DNA of 7,474 bases from Planctomycetaceae bacterium (GTDB lineage: Bacteria > Planctomycetota > Planctomycetia > Pirellulales > UBA1268): positions 6,372 through 13,845 of the forward strand of contig DNLZ01000414.1 of assembly GCA_003488325.1 (NCBI GenBank), written 5' to 3'. The position numbers and the translations under genes were made by a program. A model generated the notes under the pieces. It saw nothing but the letters and a program-made list of their open reading frames with translations. It did no database searches and was not told the origin of the DNA. Shown here piece by piece: positions 7,108-7,474 of this stretch; position 1 is the first letter of the stretch, and each line of letters starts with the position of its first letter.

Positions 7108-7371
7108 TCAGAGGACCGTGGGGTCGAAGTCGAGCGGTCCGCCGGCCTCGGGAGATTCTCCCGTGATCCGCAGGTTGAGCGACGTGTCGAGATAGATCTT
7201 GTCCTGCTTGATCTCCTCGATGACGATCTGCATCTTGTCGTCCGAGTCGGTGTCGACGAGCGGCCGGCTGCCCGCGTTGAGCGCGACGAGCCGCTTCTGG
7301 ATGAGCGTCGAGAGCTTGAAGCGCCCTCCGACCTTGTTGACGATCTCTTCCTCGCGCAGATCCTCGATCAT
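7108..7371 (-). CDS. rpoZ: DNA-directed RNA polymerase omega subunit
   Basis: Omega is the small subunit that clamps and stabilises the beta' subunit during RNA polymerase assembly. The 87-residue product has the omega core: EEEIVNKVGGRFKLSTLIQK (7-26) matches the Gly-x-Arg-Phe helix seen in other omega proteins. RLVALNAGSRPLVD (27-40) and DDKMQIVIEEIKQDKI (44-59) match the following helix, loop and conserved Glu-Ile segment. The tail (60-87) is variable and ends LDFDPTVL. The start ATG at 7371 overlaps the TGA of the upstream partial gene (ATGA), and AGGA is 9-10 bp before it. Its place before coaC is the common rpoZ-coaBC neighbourhood. The protein is short and divergent from proteobacterial omega, so the call relies on motif plus context. 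Confidence 0.85.
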   Translation of the reverse strand: MIEDLREEEIVNKVGGRFKLSTLIQKRLVALNAGSRPLVDTDSDDKMQIVIEEIKQDKIYLDTSLNLRITGESPEAGGPLDFDPTVL

Positions 7372-7474
7372 GATTCGGCTTCCTGGTGGGCTTCGTGGGG
7401 GTCGGATGGGGACGTCGTGACGGCTGCCGGCGTGCCGGCGGGGGGAAGCCCGGCGGCGGGAAAACCTGCGGCGG
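7368..7474 (-). CDS. 3' end of an unidentified gene, perhaps gmk (partial)
   Basis: Only the last 34 codons and the stop lie in the window; the start is beyond the right edge. The tail is rich in Ala and Pro (AAGFPAAGLPPAGTPAAV, then acidic HEAHQEAES), so it is probably a disordered C-terminal extension with no recognisable domain. Evidence that the frame is real is that its TGA (7368-7370) overlaps the rpoZ ATG in an ATGA, the usual sign of translational coupling, and that codons end mostly in G or C. Many bacteria have gmk (guanylate kinase) directly before rpoZ, which is the sole ground for the suggestion. The other two frames are also open here, so confidence is moderate. Confidence 0.5.
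   Translation of the reverse strand, partial: AAGFPAAGLPPAGTPAAVTTSPSDPHEAHQEAES

Overview
The window is G+C-rich chromosomal DNA with a housekeeping character. It most likely comes from a planctomycete. This rests on the form of the omega subunit (an 87-residue protein opening MIEDLREEEIVNKVGG), separate coaC and coaB genes instead of a fused coaBC, a small Asp/Glu-rich protein with FDD repeats, weak or absent Shine-Dalgarno sequences, and third codon positions that are almost all G or C. The lineage call is recognition from memory and has not been checked by a search.

Almost everything is on the minus strand, so the genes are read from right to left. At the right edge is the last part of an unidentified gene whose stop overlaps the rpoZ start (ATGA). 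It is followed by rpoZ (RNA polymerase omega), coaC and coaB (the decarboxylase and ligase steps from 4'-phosphopantothenate to 4'-phosphopantetheine, in coenzyme A synthesis), then argC and argJ (arginine synthesis through acetylated intermediates). Gaps within rpoZ-coaC-coaB are 23-28 bp. A 79-bp gap with a plausible sigma70-like promoter precedes argC, so argCJ may be separately expressed. The order rpoZ-coaC-coaB resembles the widespread gmk-rpoZ-coaBC neighbourhood, and that is the only reason to suspect the partial gene is gmk.

A 197-bp non-coding stretch after argJ carries the best promoter-like sequence in the window. It is placed to drive a second minus-strand group: a very acidic small protein and a small two-TPR protein (29 bp apart). 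After a 150-bp gap holding an inverted repeat and a -10-like hexamer come a purine nucleoside phosphorylase and a Gfo/Idh/MocA-family dehydrogenase. The last two overlap by 4 bp and are probably translationally coupled.

At the left edge a small plus-strand gene encodes a 100-residue single-pass membrane protein and converges on the dehydrogenase gene.

No RNA genes, mobile elements, CRISPR arrays or phage genes were seen. No clearly new multi-gene system is evident. The points most worth a second look are the Asp at the base-recognition position of the nucleoside phosphorylase, its coupling to an oxidoreductase, the acidic protein, and the fusion-free coaC/coaB arrangement.
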